The translations under genes were made by a program, and so were the position numbers. 64,000 nt of DNA from Shewanella fodinae (GTDB lineage: Bacteria > Pseudomonadota > Gammaproteobacteria > Enterobacterales > Shewanellaceae). Below are positions 1 through 8,857 of this stretch, in pieces. The stretch covers positions 760 through 64,759 of the forward strand of contig NZ_BMXW01000002.1 of assembly GCF_014651955.1 (NCBI RefSeq). Direction: 5' to 3'. Position 1 is the stretch's first letter, and each line of letters opens with the position of its first letter. Below the pieces are notes generated by a model, which was not told the origin of the DNA, did not search any database, and saw only the letters and a list, made by a program, of their open reading frames with translations.

Positions 1-127
1 AGGCCTTTTTGCTTTTAACCGCTAACTGTTTTGCCTGAGCCTTATCTTTTGTGTTTAATAGCGCACTGTTATCATTATTAATTTTGTAAAATGGCTTAGT
101 TGACAACTGGAATAACTGGATTTCAAA

Positions 128-487
128 ATGCTGACCAAACTTCTGCTAACGGTTCTTGTGGTCGTATTCGCATGGCGGATGCTGGCAGCCAAACGCCATA
201 TAAATGTCAATGAAAGGGTGTACCATAAGCATTCAGACAGTAAGATCCGTAATTACTTGTTTTCACTTGTGCTCATCGCATTAGCATTGCTTGGCGGTGG
301 ATTCATGGCATGGCAATGGTTCGATGGTTACACTGTAGTAAACGTGACGCTGGTGTCGCCGACAGAGTCCCGTAGAGATGTTTATCAAGTGAGAAAAAAA
401 GACATTTCTACCAATGAGTTAATTACAGTCGATGGGCTAAGGATCCGTTTGTCGCGCGATGAGCGTTTAGTGATTGATGATAAGTAA
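128..487 (+). CDS. Small two-helix membrane protein, unknown function
   Basis: I do not recognise this 119-residue protein. It opens with a hydrophobic stretch (about residues 4-18), followed by a basic linker. A second strong membrane helix (about residues 43-66, rich in Leu, Ala and Gly) leads into a charged soluble C-terminal part of about 50 residues. This suggests an inner-membrane protein with a small tail domain. The start is the first ATG after an AT-rich leader, and its ribosome site is weak. It lies 105 bases before corA on the same strand and could be co-transcribed with it, but nothing links the functions. Confidence 0.6.
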   Translation: MLTKLLLTVLVVVFAWRMLAAKRHINVNERVYHKHSDSKIRNYLFSLVLIALALLGGGFMAWQWFDGYTVVNVTLVSPTESRRDVYQVRKKDISTNELITVDGLRIRLSRDERLVIDDK

Positions 488-592
488 AGCAGTCTGCTCA
501 GATGATACTGTTCATTGATTTGTTATCAGGTAAACTAGCTGCATTTTTTGCCGAAGTGTGTGTTCGGCAGGCAAGTTCTTCAGGAGGGCATG

Positions 593-1540
593 ATGATCAC
601 CGCCTATATCTACCAGCATCAACAGCTAAAAATAGTAGAGCTTTCACCTGAGGAGAGTATTCCAGAAGACACGCTTTGGCTTGATCTGTTTCGACCAGAT
701 GACGATGAGCGAGATTGGCTAGCACGTTTTTCTGTTGAAGAAGTCCCTGACGAGGAAGACATCAACGAAATTGAAGCGTCTGCGCGTTTCTATCAAAACA
801 GCGACGGATTGCATATTAACTCGTTATTTCCACAGAGGGTGGGGCAAGATGTTCGTGGTGTGAACGTTTCCTTTAACCTGCGAAATAGTTTTCTGCTGAC
901 CATCCGCGAAGAGGATGTCGGCCTGATCCGTTTACTGCGCAACTACCTGCGGTTAGGCCGGATTGAGGTTGTGACTCCTCAAAGCCTTTTTCTGGAGCTA
1001 TTTAATCTTAAAGTTGAATATCTTTCTGACCTTATCGAAGACGTATATACAGTTTTGGAAAATGTCAGTGAGCAGGTGTTTGAAAGTGCCGAATTGGATG
1101 ATGTCTTCAAGATGATCACCTTACAGGAAGATTCTAATGGCAAAATCCGTTTGAGTTTGCTGGATACACAACGCTCGTTACGCTACATGCAGAAATACTA
1201 TCGCCGTGAACTGAGTGAGGACGAACTCAAAGACATGCGCGAAATGTTGTCGGATATTGAATCCCTGATGCCACACAGCCAGTTCATTTTCGATAAGTTA
1301 AATTTCTTGCTGGATGCCGCAATGGGCTTTAGTGGTTTACAACAGAACAAAATCATTAAAATCTTCTCGGTTGCCGCCGTGGTGTTCTTGCCGCCTACCG
1401 TTATAGCTAGTAGTTACGGAATGAACTTTAAGCATATGCCAGAGCTGGACTGGTATGTGGGCTATCCGATGGCGATTATGATGATGTTGGCCAGTGCCGC
1501 CGGTACTTATCTGTTTTTCCGGCGCAAAGGTTGGCTGTGA
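593..1540 (+). CDS. corA: Magnesium/cobalt transporter CorA
   Basis: CorA is a homopentameric inner-membrane channel for Mg2+, and also Co2+ and Ni2+. The 315-residue product has the usual length. It has a long acidic cytoplasmic N-terminal domain and two C-terminal membrane helices. The signature GMN sits at residues 276-278 after the first helix, and the protein ends in the typical basic FRRKGWL tail. The frame is open further upstream (TTG at 548), but AGGAGG at 582-587 is 5 bases before the ATG at 593, so I use that start; the adjacent ATG at 590 is too close to it. The stop codon abuts the stop of the convergent gene. Confidence 0.93.
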   Translation: MITAYIYQHQQLKIVELSPEESIPEDTLWLDLFRPDDDERDWLARFSVEEVPDEEDINEIEASARFYQNSDGLHINSLFPQRVGQDVRGVNVSFNLRNSFLLTIREEDVGLIRLLRNYLRLGRIEVVTPQSLFLELFNLKVEYLSDLIEDVYTVLENVSEQVFESAELDDVFKMITLQEDSNGKIRLSLLDTQRSLRYMQKYYRRELSEDELKDMREMLSDIESLMPHSQFIFDKLNFLLDAAMGFSGLQQNKIIKIFSVAAVVFLPPTVIASSYGMNFKHMPELDWYVGYPMAIMMMLASAAGTYLFFRRKGWL

Positions 1541-1852
1541 TCAGACCGATTTTCGTCTGAGTGGGATGATTTCAGCTTTTTGGCTTCGGTAACTTTCCGG
1601 ATTTTCTAGAACAGTGGCTAATGCCGAAAACTTGTTGCGCATCATGCGGATCGTGATGATACAACGATGGTAGGGATTATTGCATCGTGCTAATCGTTGC
1701 CGTAAGTGGGTGTTGATTGTTCGCAGTTGTTCTTGATTGCTATCGGATTCCGCAATGAGTTCATTGCTGAGTGTTTGTTGCAGTCGGTCAAGTTTTTCCG
1801 GCTGGTGTTGTGCCAGCCACATCAATGTATCGAAGTCTGGTAGTTCTGTCAT
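1541..1852 (-). CDS. DUF3135-like conserved hypothetical protein
   Basis: This is a 103-residue soluble, mostly helical protein. From memory its start (LPDFDTLMWLAQHQPEKL) and internal pattern resemble the DUF3135 family of marine gammaproteobacteria, whose function is unknown. The frame opens at 1879, but the ATG at 1852 has a good purine-rich ribosome site (GGAGAGGCAGG) directly upstream and fits the family start. Its TGA stop is immediately next to the corA TGA, giving the palindrome TGATCA at 1538-1543. A weak six-pair stem (1541-1560) inside the end of the gene is the only candidate terminator between the two. Confidence 0.65.
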   Translation of the reverse strand: MTELPDFDTLMWLAQHQPEKLDRLQQTLSNELIAESDSNQEQLRTINTHLRQRLARCNNPYHRCIITIRMMRNKFSALATVLENPESYRSQKAEIIPLRRKSV

Positions 1853-1972
1853 CCTGCCTCTCCAAGTTATACCTTCCATGGCAATGACCCGCTAAGTGCT
1901 AGCGGATCCTCTTAAGACAAGATTAGTTCAGATTATGGCAAAAGGTTAGATCATCACTTTAAGGAACATGTA

Positions 1973-3235
1973 TTAGCCTTTACTTTCACTGCCAAAGTAG
2001 TAACTGATCCGTTCTCTTGGGTTCAGGTATTTATAGATGTTCTCGGCCAGCGCGGCTGGCGGCAGACAGCGCACAATGCTTAATCCTTCAGCTTCAAGAT
2101 CAATAATTGGTGCCTGATCTTTAGGAACCATGGGATCATATACCAAGATCCTCGGCAATAAGAGCTTGTCCAAATTTACCGACATCACCAAACCAAATTG
2201 GCCAGATGATAGCTCCACCACTGAGCCTGGCGGATATATGCCCAGCATTTTTATCATTTTTCCAATGTATTCTTGATTGTATTTGCCCTTGGAATGCTTA
2301 TAAAGATAACCTAATGCCGCATAAGGTGTTCTAGCTTGCTGTTGCTGGCTAGGGTGGCAAAGCGCATCATAAAAGTTAACCACGGCAACAAGTTGAGTAG
2401 GGTTACTTAATTGTTCAGCCGTTAGGCCTTTCGGTGTTCCGCTACCATCGAGATGTTCGTGATGGTTTGTCACAATCTCTGCTGATGCCGTGGGAAAATC
2501 TTCTGCCAGTTTCAGGAGATCGTTGCCTAAGATAGGATGTTGGTTGTATAGATTCTGTTCCGGTGTTGTCAACGGCTCTTGTTTGCGCATGAGCTGGCTT
2601 GGCAACTTCAATTTGCCAATATCATGGAATAACGCTCCCAGTCCCACAGCTTCAATATCTGCCCGCTCCCAACCAAGTTCTTTGGCGATCAACATGGACA
2701 ACACTGCAACGTTTAATGAGTGGAAATAGATACCGTCACTTTTGTCTTGATCAGACATCAGATGCAGTACCAGATTATCTGACGCCAGTAATTCCTGTGT
2801 GATATCAGCCACCAATTCTTTTGCTTCATGTACAGCGTTCAGCGGTCTGTTGCGCAACTTGCCAATCAGGTTGCGCATGCGTGCGAGAGAACGAGAGAAG
2901 TGTTCTTCTGTTTTTTGCAGCTCCCTGCGCATGCGTTGTAATACTTCGATGCGTTCTTTTTTATACTGCTCCATCTGCCCATGTAGTTGTTCAAGATCTT
3001 CTGCAGAATGCTCTTGAATATCAGATGCTTGCTGGTCATTTAGTGGTTCAGTATCACTGCGTCCAAGATCTACATATACTGCGTCAATGCCAAGTTTCTT
3101 GATTAACTCAATCTGCGCTTGCTGTTTGAGTTTGAAACTACTGAATAAAAAAGGGTGATCCTTCCATGACACCGGTAATCTTACATAATTGCCAACTTGT
3201 AATTGTTGGACTGACACAAAGAGGCTTTTACCCAT
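1973..3235 (-). CDS. HD-GYP domain protein, probable cyclic-di-GMP phosphodiesterase
   Basis: HD-GYP proteins hydrolyse cyclic di-GMP with a metal centre and so affect motility and biofilm formation. Residues about 6-130 look like the DUF3391 domain that often precedes HD-GYP, ending in a charged coiled-coil stretch (about 80-120). The catalytic domain follows: His172, HDIGK at 204-208, His233 and HHEHLDGSG at 258-266. The motif that gives the family its name is changed: GYP reads Gly-Thr-Pro (266-268). The metal-binding His and Asp residues are present, so activity is plausible but not certain. There is no membrane segment or receiver domain. It appears monocistronic. Confidence 0.85.
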   Translation of the reverse strand: MGKSLFVSVQQLQVGNYVRLPVSWKDHPFLFSSFKLKQQAQIELIKKLGIDAVYVDLGRSDTEPLNDQQASDIQEHSAEDLEQLHGQMEQYKKERIEVLQRMRRELQKTEEHFSRSLARMRNLIGKLRNRPLNAVHEAKELVADITQELLASDNLVLHLMSDQDKSDGIYFHSLNVAVLSMLIAKELGWERADIEAVGLGALFHDIGKLKLPSQLMRKQEPLTTPEQNLYNQHPILGNDLLKLAEDFPTASAEIVTNHHEHLDGSGTPKGLTAEQLSNPTQLVAVVNFYDALCHPSQQQQARTPYAALGYLYKHSKGKYNQEYIGKMIKMLGIYPPGSVVELSSGQFGLVMSVNLDKLLLPRILVYDPMVPKDQAPIIDLEAEGLSIVRCLPPAALAENIYKYLNPRERISYYFGSESKG

Positions 3236-3558
3236 AAGACAACTTCTGTTTGGTTACCTGTCAAATGTTCGGAGGTTAGCTATATTACAAGAAATTAACG
3301 TTATAGCCTGTATATTAAAGAGGCAACGGTAAACTGTAATCCGTCAGTGTACCCAAGTTCCCAACTGCTCAAGAATGAATTATGGCATGTTTTGCCGAGT
3401 ATCTGTCGCGGTCTTGATCAAGTATCTTTAATGCTACTTTACCAAACTGATGTCGGTATAGCTGTAGTGGTTGGATTTGGGTCAATCATTCATAACGTAA
3501 AAACTAATACTAGCCATTAATAAACGTATTGGTCAGCAATAATCTCGCATAATGAGTG
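3236..3558. other. Intergenic region between the HD-GYP and phoQ genes
   Basis: These 323 bases hold the promoter and leader of the HD-GYP gene at the left end and the 3' flank of phoQ at the right end. I see no convincing open reading frame, strong hairpin, repeat or operator. Confidence 0.5.
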
Positions 3559-4908
3559 TTAACTGAGTGGAATGTTAATACGAAAACAGGCACCTTCCAA
3601 AGAGGAGTCTTCAATCTTCAGTGTTCCTCCGTAGCTATTAACAATCTCATTACACACGGCTAGTCCGATCCCTTGCCCCGGTGATTGAGTGTCGGCTCTA
3701 ACACCTCGCTCAATAATTCTCTGCTTCAAGTTGTCTTCAACGCCGGGGCCGTCATCTTCGACTAACAGTTCAAAACCACTTTTGTCCATTTTGGCACTTA
3801 CCCGTACCTCGCTGATACAAAGGCGAAATGCGTTTTCCATCAAATTACCGCACAATTCCATCAAGTCGCCGTGATCGCCGGGGAATGTCAATGTATCGGA
3901 AACATTCACGGAAAAGCGTACTTTTTTATCCTGATACACCTTAAATAACATCTGAGAAAGTTGATCTATCAGCGGTTTAACCGGCGTCCGTACTTGCTTT
4001 AATCCCTTTCTGCCCAACATGGCTCGCTTTAACTGGTATTTGACCAGTAAGTCCATTTGACTGACCTGATCCATAATTCTTTCACAGATGGCTTGGCGAT
4101 CTAGTGTGGCATCATCGGTAATGGCGTGAACCGCTGCGAGACGGGTTTTCAAACTGTGAGCCAAATCGTTCATGGCGTTCTGGTAACGCTGTTGTTGAGA
4201 GCTTGATTGCAATAAGAGTTGGTTGAGGGCTTGAGTTACGCCCTCAAGTTCTACAGGATATCCTGCAGACAGAGATTTGCTTTTGCCTTTGATAATCGCC
4301 TGTAATTCTGAGCGCATGCGCACTAACGGCTGCATCCCCCAGTATGCGGCACTGATGAGTAACAGCAGGGCCAGCGTTAATACTAACGCCAACCGGATAT
4401 AGGTACGCTTGGCAAATTTACTGGCTTCTTGTTCAATCTTTTCCGCATCTTTCAACACTAATAGGTTGTAGTGAACACCTGCAATATCTACCGATAAGAG
4501 ATACGCGAAATAACCTCGTTTATCGGCCATGTTGAGATAGTAGGGAGGGACCCCACTACGAATGGTGTCAAAACGTTCACAGATGTCGAATAAACCGCGG
4601 TCTACGGCCAGAGAGGACGTCCACACTTGCTTGAATTCACTGTCACAGGAGGCCATGACATAGCGTTCCTGCTTGTTGTTTTCTTCAAGCCAAGCGCTAG
4701 TGTCTGGGATCAGATCATGCTCGCGCAGTTCCGCTGCGACTTGAGGGATCTCGGCGATTAGTTGGGCTGTTTCTTCGTTATAACTATTCTGGGCATGTAA
4801 TATATTGACCATCCATGCCAGACCAAAGCCCACTAATGCAATAATTGACAGCGATGTCAAAAACATACGAGTGAGCAGGCGTTTTTTAGGTTTGAGTCTT
4901 AATTGCAT
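3559..4908 (-). CDS. phoQ: Sensor histidine kinase, PhoQ-like
   Basis: This is the membrane sensor of a PhoP/PhoQ-type two-component system. The first helix is at about residues 15-37. A periplasmic sensor domain (about 38-170) follows, with a second helix at about 172-192 and then a HAMP-like linker. The kinase core has the phosphoacceptor His251 in an HSLKTRLAAV H-box. It also has the N-box (Asn355, Asn359), the G1 box EDDGPG (384-389) and the G2 box GQGIGL (411-416). The periplasmic part lacks the dense acidic patch through which enterobacterial PhoQ senses Mg2+, so the signal may differ. The start overlaps the end of phoP by 10 bases, indicating translational coupling. Confidence 0.85.
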   Translation of the reverse strand: MQLRLKPKKRLLTRMFLTSLSIIALVGFGLAWMVNILHAQNSYNEETAQLIAEIPQVAAELREHDLIPDTSAWLEENNKQERYVMASCDSEFKQVWTSSLAVDRGLFDICERFDTIRSGVPPYYLNMADKRGYFAYLLSVDIAGVHYNLLVLKDAEKIEQEASKFAKRTYIRLALVLTLALLLLISAAYWGMQPLVRMRSELQAIIKGKSKSLSAGYPVELEGVTQALNQLLLQSSSQQQRYQNAMNDLAHSLKTRLAAVHAITDDATLDRQAICERIMDQVSQMDLLVKYQLKRAMLGRKGLKQVRTPVKPLIDQLSQMLFKVYQDKKVRFSVNVSDTLTFPGDHGDLMELCGNLMENAFRLCISEVRVSAKMDKSGFELLVEDDGPGVEDNLKQRIIERGVRADTQSPGQGIGLAVCNEIVNSYGGTLKIEDSSLEGACFRINIPLS

Positions 4909-5573
4909 GGAAGATTAAACTTATAGCCCTGACCACGAATGGTAATAATGGGGTTTTCAATACCATCACGGGTCAGTTTTTTACGAAGTCGGCTCACCAT
5001 CACCTCTATGGTATTTGGATCCCCCTCTTTGTCACCATAAATGACATCCAGTAAACGTTGTTTGGCGACCACTTCGTGATTATGACGCATTAGATATTCC
5101 AGTATTTGATATTCAAAGGCGGTAATATCCATCAATTCCTCACCCATCATGACTTGCTTGGCGGCCAGATCCAACGATAGTTCCCCACTTTGGATAACGG
5201 GTTTAACAAAACCCGCACTACGGCGCACCAGCGCATCCAAACGTGCAACTAGTTCCTCTTTCTGGAATGGTTTCACTAAATAGTCATCGGCGCCAGCATT
5301 CAGCCCTTCAACCTTATCTTGCCAATTAACACGAGCAGTAAGGATTAATAGCGGAGCTTTCAGTTCGGCTTCGCGCAGATGCTTAATCAGAGATATGCCG
5401 TCCTGATCGGGTAAGCCTAAGTCTATGATCGCAACATCTATAGGATAATTGGTGGCCTGGTAGAAGCCTTCTTTAGCCGTTCCCGCAACTTGAACTTGGT
5501 TGCCCAATTCACTCAGTTGCACTTTTAAATGATGAGACAGTAAAGGATCGTCTTCAACTACCAGAATTCTCAT
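4899..5573 (-). CDS. phoP: Response regulator PhoP (OmpR family)
   Basis: PhoP is the DNA-binding partner of PhoQ. The receiver domain begins MRILVVEDD and has the phosphorylated Asp at residue 51, within IIDLGLPDQDG, and the conserved Lys in LVKPF. A winged-helix OmpR/PhoB effector domain follows, ending with the wing motif RGQGYKF. Similarity to enterobacterial PhoP runs throughout, for example LTAR-WQDKVE-L-AGADDY. I prefer the ATG at 5573 to that at 5582 because AAGGA then lies 8 bases upstream and the product matches the family start; this gives 224 residues. It is the first gene of the phoP-phoQ operon. Confidence 0.9.
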   Translation of the reverse strand: MRILVVEDDPLLSHHLKVQLSELGNQVQVAGTAKEGFYQATNYPIDVAIIDLGLPDQDGISLIKHLREAELKAPLLILTARVNWQDKVEGLNAGADDYLVKPFQKEELVARLDALVRRSAGFVKPVIQSGELSLDLAAKQVMMGEELMDITAFEYQILEYLMRHNHEVVAKQRLLDVIYGDKEGDPNTIEVMVSRLRKKLTRDGIENPIITIRGQGYKFNLPCN

Positions 5574-6039
5574 ATCGTCCATCCTTAATTTGGTTTAATT
5601 GTCAGTGTTAAGCGCAACACTACATTTTGTCCAAGGCTGCAAGTGTACTGCAAAAATACTTAACCTAGGCTGACACAATTACCGCCATTCGATATGCCGT
5701 ACGATACAATAAACAGAATCGGATATTTCATAAAGACTGAGCCCAGCGTTTTACAGCTGTTAACCTCGGTACCTATGCTGGCAGTGAACATCGATAAAAC
5801 CGCTATTATAAAACAGATAGCTACAGGTAAATCCAGTCTCTCAGTTGTGGCCTCGGTAGCAGTAGTTCAGCATGTAACCATGCATATTGATGACTTTTCT
5901 ACGAGTAAATTTGTGGTATCGTAACCCGTTGTGACTGCGGACCTAGGTAAAACAACATATTAATTAAATGGTCCAGGAGGCAGCTTCTTCAAGTTACTGC
6001 CAAAAATTCAATTGCTACAAAGTTGAGACGGAGCCCACT
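5574..6039. other. Divergent intergenic region between phoP and nadE
   Basis: These 466 bases should carry the promoters of phoP (leftward) and nadE (rightward). A frame of 76 codons (5694-5924, rightward) is open, but it has no ribosome site and unremarkable composition, so I do not call it. AGGAGG at 5976-5981 is not followed by a usable start codon at normal spacing. I see no strong hairpin. Confidence 0.45.
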
Positions 6040-6870
6040 GTGAAAGGACAAATCATTCGAGAAGAGAAGGTACTTAAGACGATTGAACCTGGGTTCGAAG
6101 TAGATCGCCGAGTGGCGTTTCTTAAAGCCAAGTTAAAAGAAGCAAAATGTAAAGCGCTGGTACTGGGAATTAGTGGCGGGGTCGACTCATCCACTGCCGG
6201 ACGATTGTGTCAGTTAGCGGTTGAGTCGCTTAATCAAGAAAGCAATAGTGAAGAATATCGTTTTGTGGCAATGCGTTTGCCTTATCTTGAACAGCGTGAT
6301 GAAGATGAAGCGCAATTGGCCTTGTCATTTATTAAGCCAACGCATCAGGTAACAGTAAATATTCATGACGGCGTTGAAGGTATTCATCACCAAGTGCTTT
6401 CTGGCTTAGAAGCGTCATCTATCTTGGAGCCAGATGATGCCAAAGTCGATTTTGTTAAAGGCAATGTCAAAGCTCGGATGCGTATGATTGCGCAATATGA
6501 AGTCGCGGGTATTGTGGGCGGGTTGGTGGTTGGCACCGATCATAGCGCTGAGAATGTCACAGGCTTTTACACTAAGTGGGGTGATGGTGCCTGTGACATT
6601 GCACCATTGTTTGGCTTGAATAAACGTCAGGTGAGGCAGTTGGCATCATTTTTGGGTGCCCCAGAGTCGTTAGTTAATAAAACTCCTACTGCGGATCTGG
6701 AGTCTAACCGTCCAGGGTTGGAAGACGAAGTGGCTTTGGGACTGACATACGAACAGATTGATGACTTTCTTGAAGGTAAAGACGTTGCCCCTGAAGTGGA
6801 GGAACGTGTTATCAATATCTATAAGGCTACTCAGCACAAGCGTCGTCCTATCCCCACTATCTATGATTAA
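6040..6870 (+). CDS. nadE: Ammonia-dependent NAD+ synthetase
   Basis: NadE makes NAD+ from nicotinic acid adenine dinucleotide, ammonia and ATP, the last step of NAD synthesis. The PP-loop ATP-binding motif SGGVDSS is at residues 45-51. No glutaminase domain is attached, so this is the short NH3-dependent type, and 276 residues is the usual size. I choose the GTG start at 6040: GGAG ends 6 bases before it and the protein then begins [13 protein letters not shown], as in relatives. The frame is open up to 5968. A perfect ten-pair hairpin follows the stop. Confidence 0.93.
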   Translation: MKGQIIREEKVLKTIEPGFEVDRRVAFLKAKLKEAKCKALVLGISGGVDSSTAGRLCQLAVESLNQESNSEEYRFVAMRLPYLEQRDEDEAQLALSFIKPTHQVTVNIHDGVEGIHHQVLSGLEASSILEPDDAKVDFVKGNVKARMRMIAQYEVAGIVGGLVVGTDHSAENVTGFYTKWGDGACDIAPLFGLNKRQVRQLASFLGAPESLVNKTPTADLESNRPGLEDEVALGLTYEQIDDFLEGKDVAPEVEERVINIYKATQHKRRPIPTIYD

Positions 6871-6877
6871 TTCCTCT

Positions 6878-6912
6878 GAAAATGCCATCTTAATAGATGG
6901 CATTTATTCATT
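6878..6912 (+). terminator. Terminator after nadE
   Basis: A perfect ten-pair stem (6880-6889 with 6896-6905) and a six-base loop are followed by a T-rich stretch. It lies between nadE and the convergent gene and may serve both. Confidence 0.75.
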
Positions 6913-6921
6913 TTAAATGCT

Positions 6922-7359
6922 TCAAATTGCCAGTCTTAATAAAGCGATCATGCGATTAGGAAACTGGCGATAATCAAGGTAGGGGACCAACCAGGTCTTT
7001 TCATTTAGCCGCTGCAGCTTGGGCTCAGACAGCAGTGGAATCGCATCATGAGCATTGATTTTTAGCATTTCTCCTGCGGCTTTACCACAGATAAGTTGAA
7101 TACCTTCGACAGGTAGTTGTTTACTTGGCTCCGTATACAAACACAACTCCCAAAACAACTTGGCTTGTAGATAACTACGCCAATTTTCATCAGGGCTAAA
7201 AATTTTTGCCGCAATCACCATAATTTTGCGCCAGTGATTGCTATTAGCACTGATAAGAGCCTCTGCTGCATCAGTTTGCTGCCAACTCCAGTGGGTTGGG
7301 ATGACAGGTGAATGTGGTAAATAAATCAGATGTTGCGCTTCTGGGTTTCCGATTTTCAC
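6922..7359 (-). CDS. Conserved hypothetical protein, DUF6942-like
   Basis: This soluble protein of about 145 residues has an aromatic-rich central part (HWRKIMVIAAKIF), an ICGKAAGEML segment and a late LVPYLDYRQFPN motif. The pattern recalls uncharacterised proteins of Vibrio and Shewanella listed as DUF6942. That assignment is from memory and is tentative, and I know of no function. The frame opens at 7416, but a GTG at 7359 preceded by TTGAGG is the more likely start. It is a single gene, convergent with nadE. Confidence 0.5.
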   Translation of the reverse strand: MKIGNPEAQHLIYLPHSPVIPTHWSWQQTDAAEALISANSNHWRKIMVIAAKIFSPDENWRSYLQAKLFWELCLYTEPSKQLPVEGIQLICGKAAGEMLKINAHDAIPLLSEPKLQRLNEKTWLVPYLDYRQFPNRMIALLRLAI

Positions 7360-7558
7360 TACTAAAAACCTCAATAAAATCAGATTGGTAATCTTGTTAT
7401 TGGTCGCCGTATACACATTGGTTCACTTGCGTGAAATATCTTGCGAAAACGCCACTTAGACTCAATAACTTCACAAAACCGCAAAAAATATCTCCTATGA
7501 TATTAGCATCAGACTAAGCTCTATTAACGGAGCAAAGTATTGAAAGGGAGCATTCATT

Positions 7559-7816
7559 ATGAAGCGTAACATCAAGTACGGTTTGATGGCTAAAGGTTGC
7601 AAAGTCCCGCAGGGTTACTTCCTTAATGGTTTTTTTTATGAGCGTGCATCCAACCATGGCTCAGCCCAGGGATTTGTAGATGAAAAAGGTTTTTTTTACA
7701 GTTCAAGTAATGGGCATCATCTCAAAAGCGGTAGACCGACAGCTAAAATCGAAGGACTCACCTACATTCGCCTAGCGGATGTTGCCGAGTTTGATTTAGT
7801 GATGTTTGATGCCTGA
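7559..7816 (+). CDS. Small hypothetical protein with repeated GFFY motif
   Basis: I do not recognise this 85-residue protein. A good ribosome site (GAAAGGGAG) precedes the ATG. The first half holds a loose duplication of about 20 residues, in which GFFY occurs at 24-27 and again at 44-47 within similar Gly/Asn/Ser-rich surroundings. Each GFFY is encoded by a run of eight T (7630-7637 and 7690-7697) in the same GGT8A context. There is no signal peptide or membrane helix. A hairpin follows. It stands alone, between the gene at 6922 and the SDR/regulator pair, all facing the other way. Confidence 0.55.
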   Translation: MKRNIKYGLMAKGCKVPQGYFLNGFFYERASNHGSAQGFVDEKGFFYSSSNGHHLKSGRPTAKIEGLTYIRLADVAEFDLVMFDA

Positions 7817-7873
7817 ACAAGACTCATATTGCTGCCAAAATAAAAGACTAGCGTAATGATATATGTTCATTTT

Positions 7874-7897
7874 AACCACCTACTTTAGTAGGTGGTT
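7874..7897. terminator. Hairpin downstream of the small GFFY protein gene
   Basis: An inverted repeat (AACCACCTACT at 7874-7884 with its complement at 7887-7897) forms a stem of about nine pairs with a short loop. The T tract is weak, so termination on either strand is possible but unproven. Confidence 0.5.
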
Positions 7898-8039
7898 ATC
7901 GTTTGAAAGGACTTCCCTCGGTTTTATTTGATCATTGCAGATTTGGGCTGCATCAACGACTGGATAGGGGCGGTTTAAGGCATCTAGTTTGCTGGTGTCT
8001 ATGAGACCGTCAATAACTGACGGTCGCGATAATTACTGA

Positions 8040-8789
8040 CTATCTCGCGAGGTAGCCCCCATCTATAGGGTATATTCCACCTGTACAAAATGACGCATTT
8101 TCTGACAGTAAGAACATAACAAATTCGGCTACTTCATCCATTCTTGCCATCCTTGCCATGGGGTGGCTGTTGGCGAAATTCCTTAAAATTTCTTCAGGAA
8201 GTTCATTAACGCGTGAAGTGCTCACATATCCTGGTGCCACTGCGTTAACCCTGACACCTTTACAAGCAAACTCTAAGGCCGCAGACCTAGTTAAGCCAAT
8301 AACGCCATGCTTTGCGGCTGTGTAAGGTGCGAGTCCGGCAATCCCCACCAACCCATTTACGGCTGACAAATTAACAATGGCGCCACCACCGGACTTTAAC
8401 ATTTCCGGTATCTCATATTTCATACAGTAAAAAACACTACTCAATGAGTTAGCTATGACATTTTCCCAATTGTCTTCCGCTTGTTCGGTTATGTTTCTAT
8501 TGTGTTCCCCGGTAGTCCCTGCATTGTTAACCGCATAATCGAGCCTTCCGAAATGACTTACTGATCCATGTATTAACTGGCAAACTTGCTCAGGTTTTGA
8601 AACATCACACCCGATACCTAAGGCTGTTTGCCCATCAGCTGACAATGAACGTGCTTTTTGCTGGGCTTTTTGCAATGACCTAGACGCAATGATTACTTTA
8701 GCGCCATGTTGATGTAGCCGTTCGGCAATTGCTTCACCTATTCCAGTGGTGCTCCCTGTAACTAATGCAACTTTTCCTTGAAAATTCAT
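8040..8789 (-). CDS. Short-chain dehydrogenase/reductase (SDR family)
   Basis: This 249-residue classical SDR has the NAD(P)-binding TGSTTGIG at residues 11-18, NNAG at 88-91, catalytic Ser142 and the YTAAK catalytic pair Tyr156/Lys160. It ends IDGGYLAR in the usual cofactor-domain tail. Such enzymes oxidise or reduce alcohol and keto groups; the substrate cannot be read from sequence. It lies 68 bases downstream of a WYL regulator on the same strand and is probably in one transcription unit with it, which suggests that it is the controlled function. Both genes look accessory. Confidence 0.88.
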   Translation of the reverse strand: MNFQGKVALVTGSTTGIGEAIAERLHQHGAKVIIASRSLQKAQQKARSLSADGQTALGIGCDVSKPEQVCQLIHGSVSHFGRLDYAVNNAGTTGEHNRNITEQAEDNWENVIANSLSSVFYCMKYEIPEMLKSGGGAIVNLSAVNGLVGIAGLAPYTAAKHGVIGLTRSAALEFACKGVRVNAVAPGYVSTSRVNELPEEILRNFANSHPMARMARMDEVAEFVMFLLSENASFCTGGIYPIDGGYLAR

Positions 8790-8857
8790 ATCGGTCCCCG
8801 TAAAAACATTTTGGTCTGTGTTTACAGAAGCATATAAGTGGGGCGTGACAGTTTTTG

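Noticed and set aside
5694..5924. Possible 76-codon gene between phoP and nadE
   Set aside because: It has no ribosome site or recognisable sequence, and it sits where two divergent promoters are expected.
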